64,000 bases of DNA. Origin: Pythium myriotylum (Eukaryota > Oomycota > Peronosporomycetes > Pythiales > Pythiaceae). The stretch is from NCBI GenBank assembly GCA_023091665.1, contig JALJCQ010000013.1:62001-126000 (forward strand). Direction: 5' to 3'. The number at the start of each line of letters is the position of its first letter. Position 1 is the first letter of the stretch. Positions 1 to 11,101 of the stretch are shown here, piece after piece. A model generated the notes under the pieces. The model was not told the DNA's origin and did no database searches. It was given only the letters and a program-made list of their open reading frames with translations. The position numbers and the translations under genes are program-made.

Positions 1-411
1 GACCATCCGCCAGTCATCTGGATCGTCTGTGACGTCGGCATCAGGCAGGAGGACCTCCTTGAGAAGAAAGGGGTCCATTTGATGGTGGCTTAGTATCGAG
101 CAACCATTTTCGTTGAGCTGATTGCGGCACTCCTTGTACTTTCCGTTGTGGCGCGTGCAGTCTAAACCATCACCGTGAGCAACCCAATATGTCTCGCTGG
201 CAGAATAATAACCGACAAAGACAGCTTCTGAGCGCTGGGAAGAAGGGCTCGGTGGCCACCAATGGGCGAACGGCGCCTGACCACGGGATAATGCGGAGGT
301 GAGCCGTCGACTTCACGGAAGATCACTTTCAAATTGGACTTGGGACGCTCAAGCGCAGTTTCAACTCCACCAAACTCTTCACCAAAGAACCAAGTAACCA
401 CCATCGTAACC
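1..411. other. left edge, no gene recognised
   Basis: I see no convincing coding region here. It probably contains the promoter and 5' leader of the monooxygenase that starts at 412. The short frames on both strands have no domain I recognise. Confidence 0.5.
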
Positions 412-1686
412 ATGGAGCCGATCCGCATCGCCGTCGTGGGAGCTGGACCCTCCGGTCTTACGTTCGCCAGCATCCTGCAGCGCAAGGCCCGCGAGCTGCA
501 AGACCAAGGCAAGCCTGTGCCATGGGCAGTGAACTTGTACGACGGTGGCTCGGGTCCCGAGTCCCGTCATATCGGCGGTAGCCTGGATCTCGGCAAGCAC
601 ACGGGTCTCGCCGCGCTCCAGGCGGCCGGTCTCTACAATCGATTTCACGACTTTGCTCGTCCAGAGGGCCAAGAGCTCCGTCTCATGAACCATCGCGGCG
701 AGACGGTATTCTACTTCGATGGAAACGCAACCTTTGAGAGCGATCGCTACAGCCCGGAGATCGACCGCTCGCAGCTCAACCAAATCCTCGAAGAGTCTCT
801 ACCCAAGGATGCGATCCAGTGGGGCCACAAGCTCCTCAGCGTTCAACCGCGCGACAAGGGCTACGAATTGGTCTTTACCGAAGACCGGACTGTTCTCGCC
901 GACGTTGTCGTCGGTGCCGACGGTGCATGGTCTCGTGTGCGACCGCTCGTGACAGACAAGAAGCCAGAGTTCCAGGGCGCTGGGGCAACCTCTTTGGACG
1001 TCACCATTCGCGACTTCGACAACCGCTACCCGGAGCTGGCCGCTCTCGTGAACCATGGCACTCTCTACGCCTTCGGCGGCGGCAACACGATTGTAGCTCA
1101 ACGCAATTCGAACAGCGTTTTCCATGTGCACCTGGCAATGTGCTCGCCACCTGATTGGCGCCAGCACGAACTGTTCAAGAACGCTACGACTGATCGTGAA
1201 CGACTCACGATACTTGCGACGACGCAGTTCGCGCACTGGGGCGAGAAGCTCCGCGAGCTCGCGATGGTCGTGGCTGAAAACGTCAGCGACGATAAGGATG
1301 CGCCAACGCTTGTATCGTGGCCGTTCTACGCGATGCCTGTCGGAATCTCGTGGGAGAACCGCCCGAATGCCACGTTGATTGGCGACGCCGCGCATCTCAT
1401 GTCGCCCTGTGCGGGCGAAGGTGTCAACACCGCGATGCTGGACGCCAAGGAGTTGGCCCTTGCTATCTCCGACGCGCTTGTTGATGTCGCAGGTAAAACA
1501 ACGGACTCGCTGGCGAAGACGGAGGCGGCAATTGCCAAGTACGAACGCGAGATGTTCGCGCGCGTGGAGGATCCCACTCGACGATCGGCTGAGAACCTCG
1601 ACCTCTTCTTCAAGGCACCAGAGATGTTGATCGATCACGTCGCGAAGATCTTTCCACCGTTGTGCCCTCCGCCAGTGTCAGCTTGA
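412..1686 (+). CDS. FAD-dependent monooxygenase (PF01494/TetX-like)
   Basis: Predicted 424-aa flavoprotein hydroxylase that would use FAD and NAD(P)H to oxygenate a small aromatic or similar substrate; the substrate is unknown. The three group-A signatures are visible: the dinucleotide-binding GAGPSG at residues 10-15, the DG motif GADGAWSRVR at about 168-177, and the second FAD motif with GDAAHLMSP at about 324-332. The ATG at 412 sits in a good context (AACCATGG), and the frame open upstream of it has only non-ATG starts. I see no signal peptide or transmembrane anchor, so a cytosolic enzyme is likely. It is intact and intronless, with a length normal for the family. The next gene downstream is a convergent esterase about 1.3 kb away. 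Confidence 0.85.
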   Translation: MEPIRIAVVGAGPSGLTFASILQRKARELQDQGKPVPWAVNLYDGGSGPESRHIGGSLDLGKHTGLAALQAAGLYNRFHDFARPEGQELRLMNHRGETVFYFDGNATFESDRYSPEIDRSQLNQILEESLPKDAIQWGHKLLSVQPRDKGYELVFTEDRTVLADVVVGADGAWSRVRPLVTDKKPEFQGAGATSLDVTIRDFDNRYPELAALVNHGTLYAFGGGNTIVAQRNSNSVFHVHLAMCSPPDWRQHELFKNATTDRERLTILATTQFAHWGEKLRELAMVVAENVSDDKDAPTLVSWPFYAMPVGISWENRPNATLIGDAAHLMSPCAGEGVNTAMLDAKELALAISDALVDVAGKTTDSLAKTEAAIAKYEREMFARVEDPTRRSAENLDLFFKAPEMLIDHVAKIFPPLCPPPVSA

Positions 1687-3007
1687 ATGGTTGAATAAGT
1701 ACTGGCAGAGTTGAATTCACGACTGACTCCCATACGTGACCAAACAATATACCTTCCATTCCGTCGTGATATGATCACTTGTTGGCTTTAGAAGAGTTTC
1801 TTCGCAACAGCATCGACCATGCGCTGTCTGAGCTCCCCTGGATTTATTGCTTATCGGCGTCGACAACACAACAAAGGGTATTTTTAGAAGCACCCTTTCA
1901 AAAGGAGCGCGTGCTAGAGTATCTCCACCTGTCACTGTACTTTCATCCCTTAGAGGTAGGTATCGCCCGCCTATACTTTAAGAAAAAGGCTGACCGCAAT
2001 GTCCACCTTGTCCGGACGGCGAATTGATCAAGCACGTCTTCTGGGGACGCCCAAATGGGCTAGGCATTGTGGAAGGCTCTCCAGCACCCATAGAGCCGCG
2101 ATGAGGAGTCGTTTGTGGAATTGATCAAGCAGACGATCTTCGGGCTCTCACTCTACAGCTTCGCCGATGTGTTCTGCACATACACGGATCGGCCCCCATG
2201 CATATTCCTAGCTATAGCTGTTCGCACAGTCGTAACGCAATAGACTCCAACTTTCATCATCACAAACACGGATCGATTGGACGATCTCGATACAACTGCC
2301 CTCATGCCGCAGGACAGTCACACGAGCTCGTCACACTCGTATCCATCTAGCGTGGGCATCATATGTCGACGACAAACTCAGCTAGACAAAGGAACAGGTC
2401 GGGCTCTGCCATGGGGTGTACTAACCAGAGTACACTGTTGCCAGATCGTATTGATAGAACATTGACGCAGAAGCTGCGTTGTCGGTTTATGGGTCTCCAG
2501 TAGTGTCAGCATCGTGTCCACAGTCGTCACACTCCCCATCCAATGGTCCATTGTTGTGTAGTATTCTGTTCCGACTCCAGTAAGAGACTTCCAGTGATCT
2601 CCGTAAAGCAGCTTCGAGGTTTTGTTGATTCGGCTCGATCCCTCGCGTTTTTATGGGCCTTGTTGCAAGTGTGGACGTCATGTTCTCTTAAATCGCGAGC
2701 ACAATGAAACAATTCGGCTCGATCCTGTTGACGATTTATCCTCAAGACAGATTAGAACACTTGACTATCTGATTCATTCATCACTTCTTTTGAGTAGAAG
2801 GCGCCCTCAGAAGTACAACACACACACACACACACACACACAAAAACATGTCGGGGAATTATCGGTGTGCCTACAAAAATTCCGAGGGTACGATGCACTC
2901 TTTGAAGCCGTGGCGAAAAACGCATCGCTCGTCATGCAGAGCCATGACTTCGATCCAGCAGACACCGCGAGCAAAAGTCATGAGCAGAATTACCATGTTT
3001 CTTGGAA
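1687..3007. other. intergenic region, no gene recognised
   Basis: A 1.3-kb convergent spacer between the monooxygenase and the first esterase. It holds a CA microsatellite but no frame with a recognisable domain. Confidence 0.5.
2819..2842. repeat. (CA)12 microsatellite
   Basis: Twelve uninterrupted CA units, read directly from the sequence. A simple repeat that is likely to vary in length. Confidence 0.95.
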
Positions 3008-4576
3008 TCATATGAACGCAACCTCTGATATGATGCGTTTCTCGACGTTCAACCAGAAAGCGCAGCGCTCAGAATGGCGAGGGATGGCAACGCCGTTAGT
3101 CTCCACATCCAGCCTAGGTTGGATAACGAGTTGCTTCTCAGCGGAGTTAAAAGGAGGCCATACCAACAGAGAGGACTGCAGAGGATTGTTCCCGTTTGGT
3201 GAACCTGTGGTAGCGAAGTTGATCCAGTAAGTTTGGAAATAGTCCACGACTTGATGTGTACCCTCGACTTTTGGCAGAAGCAGTTCCTGGTTGAAGACAA
3301 AGGCAACTTCCTTCCCGTGGAACACCAGAGGATATCCCAACTCGTTTGTTGTAAAGTTGAAGTAATAACGATGCGTCACGGTGTCCGTAGCAAGAGCACG
3401 AGAAAACTGTTCGCTGGGGCACACGAAGACGCTATCGGCAAAGATTTCGGCTGCGCGGTGATGTGCCGTGAGATATCCAGATGTAGGGTACAGATCGTTC
3501 ACTCTTTCATACTCAGCCTCGGTCAGCATGGGAAAACGCGATCGCACAAAAGAATCGTACAGGGATGGATCTGCAGCATCAGACGTGAAATTCCAACCCT
3601 CATCGCGGTTCGTCCCGATGATTGTTGGAATGTGGCTCACTTTACCCGCAAGTAGGCGTTGGATGGGCATCTCCTTCATGTAGACACCGTCCACAGTTGG
3701 GAACCAGTGCAAGGGCCCTCCAACCTTGAACACAGTCGAGGTGTCAGCTTGACGAAGGCATGCGAGCACGTCCTTTTCACTTTCGCAACCGACCCCCTTA
3801 GCTATAGTCAACGCCTGGCTCTCCTGGTCACTTGCCGTCGACGTATCGTGGGTTGCCGGGTATGCACCGCTCTGCATAATTGCACGGTTGAATAGCTTCT
3901 GGTCACCGTCACGCGACAGCAAGTGCAAAGCAATGGACATGGACCCGGCACTAACTCCAACGGCTGTGATGTCATCCGGATCCCCGCCAAAGTGCTCAAT
4001 GTACTTCTTGACCCATGTAAACGCAACTTCTTGGTCCTGGAGACCAAAGTTGGCGCCACATCCTTCACTAAGCAATGCCTTGTTGGAAAAGAAGCCGAAC
4101 ACGCCGACACGATAGTTGAAAGATACGTAGACGATCTTGTTGTTGGAAGCGCCAACGAGATTGGCTCCATCGAATTCGTTTGACGCTCCATGCATGAACC
4201 CACCACTGTGAATCAACATCATCACTGGAAATTTGGAATCTCGATTCGCTCCAGGCGGCGCAAAGACATTCAAGAAGAGACAATCCTCGGAGCCTGGGCT
4301 CTGGTCTGATACACAGACGCTGCCGTAGGCTGTAGCATTGATGTTCCCGGCGACTGCTTGTAGAATCGAAGGCTTCCATCGACGCTCACCCACAGGAGCC
4401 TCAGCAAAGGGGATGCCGCGAAAGACGCTAACGGTGCCTTCGAGGATGTTGGTCTCGGTCGTCCCAGAGATCGTCGCCCCGTTGGGAAAAGCAATCGACG
4501 GGGCTGTTGCCGCTGTAGCTACGCTTGCCCCCACAGCCACTCCTGCCACGAAGAATCGAACGAATGAAGAGGTCAT
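3008..4576 (-). CDS. secreted type-B carboxylesterase 1
   Basis: A 522-aa alpha/beta-hydrolase of the COesterase family (PF00135), predicted to hydrolyse carboxylic esters outside the cell. The N-terminus (MTSSFVRFFVAGVAVGASVA) is a plausible signal peptide. A Ser-Glu-His triad can be placed: Ser209 in GVSAG, Glu327 in NRDEGW and His421 in FHGKE. The oxyanion-hole segment reads HSGGF (about 123-127), where the paralogues have HGGAF. It is intact, intronless and starts at an ATG. It is the first of five paralogues between 3 and 19.4 kb. The substrate is unknown; para-nitrobenzyl-type or cutin-type esters are possibilities, not conclusions. Confidence 0.88.
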   Translation of the reverse strand: MTSSFVRFFVAGVAVGASVATAATAPSIAFPNGATISGTTETNILEGTVSVFRGIPFAEAPVGERRWKPSILQAVAGNINATAYGSVCVSDQSPGSEDCLFLNVFAPPGANRDSKFPVMMLIHSGGFMHGASNEFDGANLVGASNNKIVYVSFNYRVGVFGFFSNKALLSEGCGANFGLQDQEVAFTWVKKYIEHFGGDPDDITAVGVSAGSMSIALHLLSRDGDQKLFNRAIMQSGAYPATHDTSTASDQESQALTIAKGVGCESEKDVLACLRQADTSTVFKVGGPLHWFPTVDGVYMKEMPIQRLLAGKVSHIPTIIGTNRDEGWNFTSDAADPSLYDSFVRSRFPMLTEAEYERVNDLYPTSGYLTAHHRAAEIFADSVFVCPSEQFSRALATDTVTHRYYFNFTTNELGYPLVFHGKEVAFVFNQELLLPKVEGTHQVVDYFQTYWINFATTGSPNGNNPLQSSLLVWPPFNSAEKQLVIQPRLDVETNGVAIPRHSERCAFWLNVEKRIISEVAFI

Positions 4577-7315
4577 GGGCGACGCAAAATCGAAAGTGAG
4601 TTTGGTTTTCCTAACACTCGCAGGCTCTCACTCGAGGGCTATTGGCGACAGTTGTCTAGTTAATAGATGCAACTGACGTAGCCTGAGTACGTCAGTGTTG
4701 TACCATCTCGCAATTCGTTGAAGATGGCTGTCCACACAGAATTCTTCAGGACTCCTCAATGGCTGGAACAGTCGTCCTCTCCACAAATTTGGTAGTTTTT
4801 TACAATCCTTAGAGCGCTTACAATCTCTTAATATTGCAACTGTTTCGGAAACTAAGTATCCATTGTCGACGAAGAGTTTTAACGACTGCAGACCACACTA
4901 GGGATGAAGGCCCCGATTGGGTTACATTAAAACTTCAGTCTATTTAGCCTTGCCCGGCATGTTTTAGGTTGGAGTATCTGTAGGCCGGATATTTTCGTAG
5001 CCATGCTCGTTGCTGAGTTTAGGCCAAACGGAGGCAATGATGCTTGCTCTGCGATATTTCAAGCATTCTGGGAATATGGTTCGTGCTTTACGTAGCGATG
5101 GATAGTAAGCGATCCATAGTGGCGAAAGCATACTAGTGTCTTTCAAGTAAAACGAGATCGTGGATGTATGGCTAGATTGTTGTGCGTAGTGGGGGGTGCA
5201 AGGCTGAAGTCTCAACATTAGTGAGCCCACGCGAACAGTTACAACATCGTTTGACACTTCGACATGTACAACAATGAATGATGATGATGATCATCAGCTA
5301 TTATTAGGATACATTAATTGAGCACAATTATAGCTGGAGCAAGCCGGGGATGTAAAATCGGAGGCGACGTGCTGGGTGGGTCTGCATGAGACAGTACTGA
5401 ATCGATACAAATGACGCGATTCTTCGTCAAAGTCTCGTAAGAATGCCCGCCCAGATGGATGTGAAGGTGTTAAACAATTCCAATTTGCTGGGCAAGACGC
5501 ACCAGCCACCCTGTGCACGTTCGTTCGATTATGCGTCAAGGGTGTCGCCGTGACCACGAAAACATCAGCTACGCATTTAACATAAAAAGAACACTGAGAT
5601 TGACATTCTGAATTCCCCACTCCTCACCAATTCCATTTCTCGGGAGTGTTGAATGTTAATTCTTTTAAGGTTGAAATGGCCTGCTGCGCTCGTAGCAAGC
5701 CTACAGAAGTGCGATCTGGCGCTGACATTTAGCGAGAAAAGACACACTGAAACCCGAGTCACAGTGTACAGGGGGACATAAGTTTTACCCTTCAGTTCTA
5801 TTGCGTACTGTGCGGTGGTGGGTGTTCTGTTCCATGACATCACAATCCATTTGGAAGTTGATTATGACGAAAGCGGTCCTTTCCATTCCACCGCATGGAG
5901 TGTAATCCGTCGATCAAACCTCCTCCCACGCCGCGATGTTGGCACACGGCACATACGTAGCGGCTAGACCCCGAGGCAAGCATTTTCACGCAGGTATTGT
6001 AACTCACAGGTATCATAGAAGCTCAGCATAAACTTTACTCGCTATAGAGTGAGGCTAGTGAACTCTATTTTCGCTTCGAGACGGTGGTTCACTTCAGTGG
6101 GGCTCTCGGTAATGACCAAGTTGGAGCACTCTTGTCCGCATGCCATGAAATCGATACTACCTCTGTTCGGTTCTTAATGAGCGTTTGGAAAAAATTGCGC
6201 AGCGGTCTGCCTCGTTGTTTTGTCAAGGGAACGCCAAAGTCCTCTCTAATGCTCTAGTAATAATGTAAATTTTGAAAAAAATGGAAGAAACAAAACATCA
6301 CTAGACCAAGAAACACAACGGAAATGGACGCATGCACATGAGGGTGTCACGTTCCACCACATCACATGCCAAGCGCCTCCAACTCACTAGCCATAGTTTT
6401 GTTACTCTGAGAGTCTCTAAGGAACTCGCGCGTCATAATAGACTTGTCGATCGCATGGCAGGCTCGTTGGTAGCGTGTTCAGCCGCACTAGCGCGTCCTT
6501 CCTCAAATTACAGAGTCGGAAATCGTTCCTATCGTCGTGACGCATGATGTGCTCCATCATGGACTGGAGGTCAGAAAAGTCTTGTCCAGCGTCATGGCGG
6601 GAGTGGCGAGGTACGCGCGCACGACCTCGATGATGAGTGCTTGTTCGGTGCTTGGAATCGCACGGTTCTGGAGATAGCCCTGCGTAAGCAGAAGCTAAGC
6701 GTTGGTGGCCGTTGCATGCTGGATGATACGTTGGTTTGTTCGAACTTCAGCGGGAGCAGACCTGACGACCTCATAAAGCGCAGAGCGATTCATCTTCTTC
6801 TGGCCACGGCGGCGCGCGCGAGAGGCGACACATGCGGCAATCACGATACAGCTTCCCGTTGTGGCTTCGGAGGAGGAGCGTCTCCCAAATTACCTGCCGC
6901 TCACTGTTGGTGGGTTGGGTCCACGCTGTCGGGTGGCTTGAGACCATGGGCTCTAGAGTGGAGACGGTTGTCTTGCGAGGAGGCGGAGAATTCGAAAATG
7001 AGGCTTTGGTTTCGCGAGATCGCCGGGCCAATTCGGCCGCGTTCGCTGAATGTGAGTTTCGAAAAAGACGCGCGAAATTCCAAGGTCTAAAATTCAAACA
7101 ATGACATCGATTTTTTGTGATTTCGCCTTTTGGCGACATCAACCATCCGATACAAGCGCTCACAAAAACCAAAAAGAGCTTGATGTACCGATGAAAAAAC
7201 AATTTGCTTGATGGGCACATTAGACACCACTTGTGGTTCCAATAGGATTCACTCGCTACGATTCAATAGACCTCCAAAATAAAGGAGTCAAACAACTACG
7301 AATTTACCGATCCGC
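4577..7315. other. intergenic region, no gene recognised
   Basis: A 2.7-kb stretch between two minus-strand esterases. Only short frames are present and none has a domain I recognise. It presumably contains the promoter of esterase 1. A few ATG/GAT triplet runs near 5,280 are the only low-complexity signal. Confidence 0.45.
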
Positions 7316-8845
7316 TCATTGGAAGACCGAGGACGCGATTCGCTCGTCGACGTCGTGCCAAAACGCGCATCGCTCGTCGTGCGAGGGCATGTACGCGCCG
7401 CTGATTTCAAATGTTGGCGAAGTCTGCAGCACGATTTGCTGTTTCGTCGTCGTGTCGAATCTCGGCCATGAAGCGCTTGGCGACGCGGACTCTACAAAGT
7501 TCCACCAATAAGCTTGCACCATCGACACAACGGTCTGACTTGCAGCGTCTGTCGAGAGTGTCGAATAGTTAAACACGTATGGAAGCTCGTCACTGTGGAT
7601 TACCAATGGATACCCGTCTTGTTGTGTTGTCTGGTTGAATCGGTAGCGGTATGTAGGCACTGCGGTCTTATTTGAGAGCACTTGAGAGAATAACTCGTTT
7701 GGGCACACAAAGTTACCATCGCCGAAGACTTCAGCGGCGCGATGGCGTGGGGTAAGGAAGTTCACGACTGGGTAGAGTGCGTCGATCTTTGCGAACTCTT
7801 CATCATTGAGACGAGAGAAAGCCGACCGAACAAACGCCTCGAAAGTTATCGTGTCTTTAACAGAGGATGCAAATCCCCAGCCTTCATTGGTGTTTGTACC
7901 AACGATAGTGGGGATCGAGCTGATTGCGCCTGCTCGCACCCGACGGATCGCGACATCCTGAATGTAGACGTTATCGACAGTCGGTCGGAACCTGAGCCCC
8001 GCCGCTGCCGCGACGATTTCGTCCGTCGTTTTCCCCCGAAGGCAATTCAGCACCCCGCTCGCCGCGTCACACCCAGTGGTCGATGCGAGTGTGGCGAAGT
8101 TAGACGCTTGCTGAGGCAGCGAAGTCATATCGTGCGTGCTTGTAGGAGATCCGCTCTCGGTGATGGCTTGATGGAATAACTGCTGGGAGCCGTCGCGTGC
8201 AATCATATGCAACCCGATGGACATGGCACCGGCGCTCTGACCAAACACGGTAATCGCGCCTGAGTCACCACCAAACGCCCCGACATTCTCGCGAACCCAA
8301 AGGAGTGCGAGTTCTTGATCCCGGAGGCCGAAGTTCGCACCACGTCCTTCGGAGAGAACCTCCTGACTAGAGAGAAAGCCGAAGACACCAAGGCGGTAGT
8401 TGACGGAGACGTACACCGCATTCCGAGCCAGGTTTCGGCCGTCATAAAGAGCTCCGGATCCAGTAGAGAATGCGCCACCGTGGATCCATACCATGACAGG
8501 CAGCCTTCCACCCGAAGCTTTTCCATCGCCGGCTGGAGTGAAGATATTGAGAAAGAGGCAGTCTTCCGAGACCGGGGATGTGTTACCAATGCAAGAAGCG
8601 CCGTATTGCGTGGCATTGAAGGTTCCCGACAGAGTCTTGAGTTTCGTCTGCTTCCAGCGGAGATCACCCACCGGAGGCTCGGCGTACGGAATACCACGGT
8701 AAACATTGGCGCCTTGGCCTGCGCTGTCGCTTTCGTGCGTTCCATACACGGTCGCCCCCGATGGAAGCGTCACAGACGATGAACCGTTGGCAATCGTTAG
8801 CAGCGTTGAGGCGAAGAGGATGCTGCGGAAGGCGATCGACACCAT
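7316..8845 (-). CDS. secreted type-B carboxylesterase 2
   Basis: A 509-aa COesterase-family alpha/beta-hydrolase with a plausible signal peptide (hydrophobic stretch at about residues 5-19). The triad can be placed as Ser204 in GQSAG, Glu321 in NTNEGW and His417 in IHSDE. The oxyanion-hole motif HGGAF is at 122-126. A SEDCLFLN segment at about 93-100 is the conserved family signature. It is intact, intronless and starts at an ATG. It lies in the same orientation as esterases 1 and 3, about 2.7 kb and 0.7 kb from them, in a tandemly expanded family. The substrate is unknown. Confidence 0.88.
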   Translation of the reverse strand: MVSIAFRSILFASTLLTIANGSSSVTLPSGATVYGTHESDSAGQGANVYRGIPYAEPPVGDLRWKQTKLKTLSGTFNATQYGASCIGNTSPVSEDCLFLNIFTPAGDGKASGGRLPVMVWIHGGAFSTGSGALYDGRNLARNAVYVSVNYRLGVFGFLSSQEVLSEGRGANFGLRDQELALLWVRENVGAFGGDSGAITVFGQSAGAMSIGLHMIARDGSQQLFHQAITESGSPTSTHDMTSLPQQASNFATLASTTGCDAASGVLNCLRGKTTDEIVAAAAGLRFRPTVDNVYIQDVAIRRVRAGAISSIPTIVGTNTNEGWGFASSVKDTITFEAFVRSAFSRLNDEEFAKIDALYPVVNFLTPRHRAAEVFGDGNFVCPNELFSQVLSNKTAVPTYRYRFNQTTQQDGYPLVIHSDELPYVFNYSTLSTDAASQTVVSMVQAYWWNFVESASPSASWPRFDTTTKQQIVLQTSPTFEISGAYMPSHDERCAFWHDVDERIASSVFQ

Positions 8846-9508
8846 GCTGAAAGTCTGCGTTCGTCACGCCGCTGTGTTGTCGGAAAATGATCGAGTGGCA
8901 GAGTCCGCGTAGATGGATACAAGACGTGAGGATTCGGTACTGTGGTCATGGTAGAGGAAGCACCGACGGTACTTCCTCTGGCGACTGTGGACAGACACTC
9001 CGACCACACGATGGCCGAGTCAACGTACTCAGATGGACGGCCAGATTATGCGTCATTGTTGTGTGGTTACAGCTCCTTGCCGGTGTGAAGATCAGCCCCC
9101 GTGATTCGTATGATCACACAGGTATGTCATGATTGAGAGGTTGAGTCAAAATCACAATCCTCACATAAGTCCAACAGAACCGTAAACTCGGGTCATGGGA
9201 GTTCTCACCGAACTGATGCGTCAGTTGGCTCCTGACGAACCAGGTCCGTTTTCTGCAGCGTGATGATGCCGTGAGAACCGATTTTCGGCGAGAGAGAACG
9301 AGTGGACCTTATAGAGAGCGCTCGCTGTGCACTCAGCTCAGTTCTCGTTCTTTGCCGGATATCACACCACTACCCGACTATCACGGTCAGAGAGATCTAG
9401 GTACGATGGATTCTTTCACTTTTTTTAGTGGTTGGAGGCCTCTTAACACAATGGAGAAGCTATCTCGAAAGCGTTGAATTCGGTAACTTCCTCCATGCAG
9501 TGGATGCT
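8846..9508. other. intergenic region between esterases 2 and 3
   Basis: A 660-bp spacer. It probably holds the esterase 2 promoter and the esterase 3 terminator. No gene is recognised. Confidence 0.5.
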
Positions 9509-11065
9509 CTAATCTCCGAGACGCATTGCCAGGCGCTCTTCGACCGCATTCCAGAAGTCGCACCGCTCGTTGTGGAACTTCATGTACTCACCCATGCGCT
9601 CGATCCTCAGCGGGCTCTGCACCAACAGCTGCTGCTTCGAGTCGACCTTGTACTCGGGCCACTCGATCGCCTGAACCCCTGATGGGGTTCCCTTCGCAGC
9701 GAAGTTCAACCAGAACTCTTGCATCGCGTCCACGACTTGGCGGCTAGCGCTGTCGTTCGGGAGCTCGACGCTTTCAAGGAACGGGAGTTCGAGTGCAGCA
9801 CGAGGGTCGTTAAACAGGAACGGCAGCTCATCTCCGTGGATCGCGAGAGGGTATCCAAAGATCGCACTCGACAGCTGGTTGAATCGGAAGCGGTAGATTG
9901 GTGGAGATTGGGCGTCATGGGCACGTCGTTTCGCAAGAGCGTCCGAAAATAGCTCACTCGAACTTGCAAAAACGACGTCACAGAACACCTCGCCGGCTCG
10001 ATGGCGAGGAGTCTCGAAATCCTTCGCTGGGTACAGATCGCTCACGATACTGTACTCATCTTCGGTCAAGTTAGGGCACAACTTGCGAACGTAGGGCTCG
10101 AACAGTTCGTCAAAATCGACACCCCCCGCATATCCCCAGCCTTCGTCGGTCGTCGTGCCCACAATCGTCGGTACCCGACTGATCTTTCCGGCTCGGACGA
10201 GTCGAATCGGCGCGTCCTTGAACAAGACATTGTCGACTGTGGGTCGAATAGGGAGCTTTTCCACCGCAGCGAGCAGTCTACGAGCGTCCACGGCTCGAAG
10301 GCACTCGAGAACGTTGTCGTCATTGGCGCAACCGACTGCCTTCGCAATTGCACTAGTGTTCTCAGCCTGCATGGATACTGACGCCATGTCGAAAACTTGA
10401 CTGAGCCATACTCCACTCTGAGGTATAGCCTTGTGGAAGAGCTGCTGGTTACCATCACGCGAGACCATGTGCATACCGATCGACATGCCACCGGCGCTCT
10501 GGCCAAACGCCGTGATGTTGTCCGGGTCACCACCGAAACTCGTGATGTTCTGCTGGACCCACTGGAACGCGATCTCTTGGTCACGGAGCCCGAAGTTGGC
10601 GCCGTCGCCCTCGGCCAAGATGGCTTCGTTCGAGAAGAAACCGAAGACGCCAAGACGGTAGTTGAACGAGACGTAGACGATCTTGTGGTCGTTGACGTCG
10701 ACGAGGTTGGAACCGTCGTATGGGTTACTGGATCCGTGGAGGAAGGCTCCGCCGTGGATCCAGACCATGACGGGTAGCTTGTCTTCTGGCGTGGCATTGG
10801 CTGGCTTATACACGTTGAGGAAGAGGCAGTCTTCGGAACCCGTTGGAATGCGTTGACTGAGGCAGGGGCTACCGAAGCTTGTGGCGTCGATGTCCCCGGT
10901 GAGCGTCTTGAGCGTTGTTTGCTTCCATCGCTTGGGGGTCTCGGCGTATCGGATGCCTCTGTAGATGTGGACTTCTCGTCCGCTGGCGTTGGTGTGAGTG
11001 GTACCGGTGAGTATGGCGCCAGAGGCAAGCGTGGTCTTTGGTGCGAAGGCTTGAGCGGCAGACAT
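9509..11065 (-). CDS. type-B carboxylesterase 3 (no signal peptide)
   Basis: A 518-aa COesterase-family protein. I place the start at the ATG at 11,065 because esterase 4 has the same start inside the shared repeat and the frame upstream has no ATG. Triad: Ser190 in GQSAG, Glu308 in TTDEGW, His410 in AIHGDE; oxyanion hole HGGAF at 104-108. Unlike esterases 1 and 2, the N-terminus (MSAAQAFAPK...) is not a signal peptide, so it may be intracellular. The FVCPSE segment found in the paralogues reads FASSSE here, losing a conserved cysteine and proline. The first 213 residues match esterase 4 exactly and the rest diverges. That points to recent gene conversion or partial duplication. Confidence 0.85.
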   Translation of the reverse strand: MSAAQAFAPKTTLASGAILTGTTHTNASGREVHIYRGIRYAETPKRWKQTTLKTLTGDIDATSFGSPCLSQRIPTGSEDCLFLNVYKPANATPEDKLPVMVWIHGGAFLHGSSNPYDGSNLVDVNDHKIVYVSFNYRLGVFGFFSNEAILAEGDGANFGLRDQEIAFQWVQQNITSFGGDPDNITAFGQSAGGMSIGMHMVSRDGNQQLFHKAIPQSGVWLSQVFDMASVSMQAENTSAIAKAVGCANDDNVLECLRAVDARRLLAAVEKLPIRPTVDNVLFKDAPIRLVRAGKISRVPTIVGTTTDEGWGYAGGVDFDELFEPYVRKLCPNLTEDEYSIVSDLYPAKDFETPRHRAGEVFCDVVFASSSELFSDALAKRRAHDAQSPPIYRFRFNQLSSAIFGYPLAIHGDELPFLFNDPRAALELPFLESVELPNDSASRQVVDAMQEFWLNFAAKGTPSGVQAIEWPEYKVDSKQQLLVQSPLRIERMGEYMKFHNERCDFWNAVEERLAMRLGD

Positions 11066-11101
11066 TGTCGGCTGGTGCTTGGAAATGAAGTGGCTGATTG
11101 C
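10428..11101 (-). repeat. inverted repeat copy A (674 bp)
   Basis: The reverse complement of 12,619-13,292. The two boundaries give exactly equal lengths, and translations in two frames agree throughout, so identity is at or near 100 percent. It covers about 36 bp of leader and the first 213 codons of esterase 3. Identity stops abruptly at both ends. Confidence 0.9.
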